Below are positions 5,001-5,512 of a stretch of DNA of 5,512 nucleotides, piece by piece. This stretch comes from an uncultured Ignavibacteriales bacterium (GTDB taxonomy: Bacteria; Bacteroidota; Ignavibacteria; Ignavibacteriales; Ignavibacteriaceae), in NCBI GenBank assembly GCA_913053915.1, contig CAJXGP010000178.1, forward strand, positions 1 through 5,512, in the 5' to 3' direction. Below the pieces are notes generated by a model. It saw only the letters and a program-made list of their open reading frames with translations. It was not told the origin of the DNA and made no database searches. The number at the start of each line of letters is the position of its first letter. The stretch's first letter is position 1. The translations under genes and the position numbers were made by a program.

Positions 5001-5512
5001 TAAGCTTTCAACCAAAACTCTGTTAATTATCTTTACCCTGCTTTTAGTGGCTGTCGTAATTTATATGTATTACGATTCTACCCATGGTGAAAGGACTTTT
5101 CGCAGCAGCCTAGTATCTATCGATACGGCGGATGTTACTGCAATTTATCTGTATCCGAAGGCTACCAAACACCGGGAGGTTAAGTTATTTAAAGATGATA
5201 ATCAATGGAAAGTTAGTCTTAAAGGTAATAGAAGTGTTTTGGTCTCTAAAGGAAAGGTGAAAAACTTAATTACTCAACTTCTGCAGATAAAACCTGTCAG
5301 CGTTGCCGCTCAAAATAAAAGTAAATGGAGTGAGTATAATGTTGATTCTTCCGGTACGGAAGTTAAAGTTTACGAAGACAATAAAAATACTTTAGATTTG
5401 ACAATTGGGAAATTCACCTATCAACGACCCCGTTCGATGATGACTTACGTTCGTGTTGCCGGAGACGATAACGTATATTTGGTAAATGGATTTGTTGGCT
5501 GGTCATTTAATC
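4993..5512 (+). CDS. DUF4340 domain protein, membrane-anchored (3' end outside window)
   Basis: The first 173 residues are visible and the frame is still open at the edge. A signal-anchor helix (about 9-27) follows the short basic start MFNKLSTK, so the rest should lie outside the cytoplasm. The following sequence has DUF4340 (PF14238) features: a strand VTAIYLYP (48-55), QWKV (71-74), a helix KGKVKNLITQLLQIKPV (86-102), WSEYNVDSSG (112-121), and LTIGK followed by TYVRVAGDDNVYLV (151-164). DUF4340 genes commonly follow GldG-type genes outside the Flavobacteria, which supports a role with this transporter; molecular function is unknown. The ATG at 4993 overlaps the gldG stop by 8 bases, giving translational coupling. 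GTG at 4984 is the only alternative after an in-frame TGA at 4981. A GGATGAG at 4978-4984 is a partial ribosome-binding site for the ATG. Confidence 0.85.
   Translation, partial: MFNKLSTKTLLIIFTLLLVAVVIYMYYDSTHGERTFRSSLVSIDTADVTAIYLYPKATKHREVKLFKDDNQWKVSLKGNRSVLVSKGKVKNLITQLLQIKPVSVAAQNKSKWSEYNVDSSGTEVKVYEDNKNTLDLTIGKFTYQRPRSMMTYVRVAGDDNVYLVNGFVGWSFN

Noticed and set aside
1800..5512. Reading the operon as proof of gliding motility
   Set aside because: GldA/F/G-type transporters are widespread in non-gliding bacteria, and none of the other gliding genes is in the window.

Overview
The window is AT-rich and looks like the chromosome of a member of the Bacteroidota/Chlorobiota/Ignavibacteriota group. 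Three things point there: a GldA-GldF-GldG-type ABC transporter operon, a YtxJ-type bacilliredoxin (bacillithiol-like thiols are known in Bacteroidota and Chlorobi), and an intergenic palindromic repeat with GTCATTCTGAA / TTCAGAATGAC ends, a type common in these genomes. Most starts have little or no Shine-Dalgarno sequence. The exact phylum is an inference. A complete transporter cassette with a DUF4340 gene fits Chlorobiota/Ignavibacteriota-like genomes better than classical Flavobacteria, where gldA usually lies apart from gldF-gldG.

Layout. Positions 1-834 are mostly non-coding. They hold a possible minus-strand gene start at the left edge, a short protein-like open stretch (105-239), an imperfect palindromic repeat of about 134 bp (313-446) and very AT-rich spacer with small dyads. 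A single gene, the bacilliredoxin ytxJ (835-1200), follows. Positions 1201-1799 (599 bases) hold no gene I can support, only short ORFs, weak terminator-like hairpins, a 15-bp palindrome and direct repeats. From 1800 to the right edge the coding is tightly packed: ABC ATPase (1800-2732), ABC-2 permease (2744-3469), GldG-like auxiliary protein (3477-5000) and a DUF4340 membrane-anchored protein cut by the window end (4993-5512 and beyond). Gaps are 11 and 7 bases, then an 8-base overlap, so these four genes are almost certainly one operon.

How the genes work together. The ATPase should power the six-helix permease in the inner membrane. The GldG-like and DUF4340 proteins are membrane-anchored, with large domains predicted to lie outside the cytoplasm. 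In Flavobacterium johnsoniae GldA/F/G are needed for gliding, but homologous cassettes occur in many non-gliding bacteria, so the substrate here is unknown and motility cannot be concluded. YtxJ is unrelated to the operon; it should reduce bacillithiol-mixed disulfides. I see no clear evidence of a wholly new system. The best leads are the four-gene cassette, the composite palindromic repeat, and operator-like dyads in the two long spacers.
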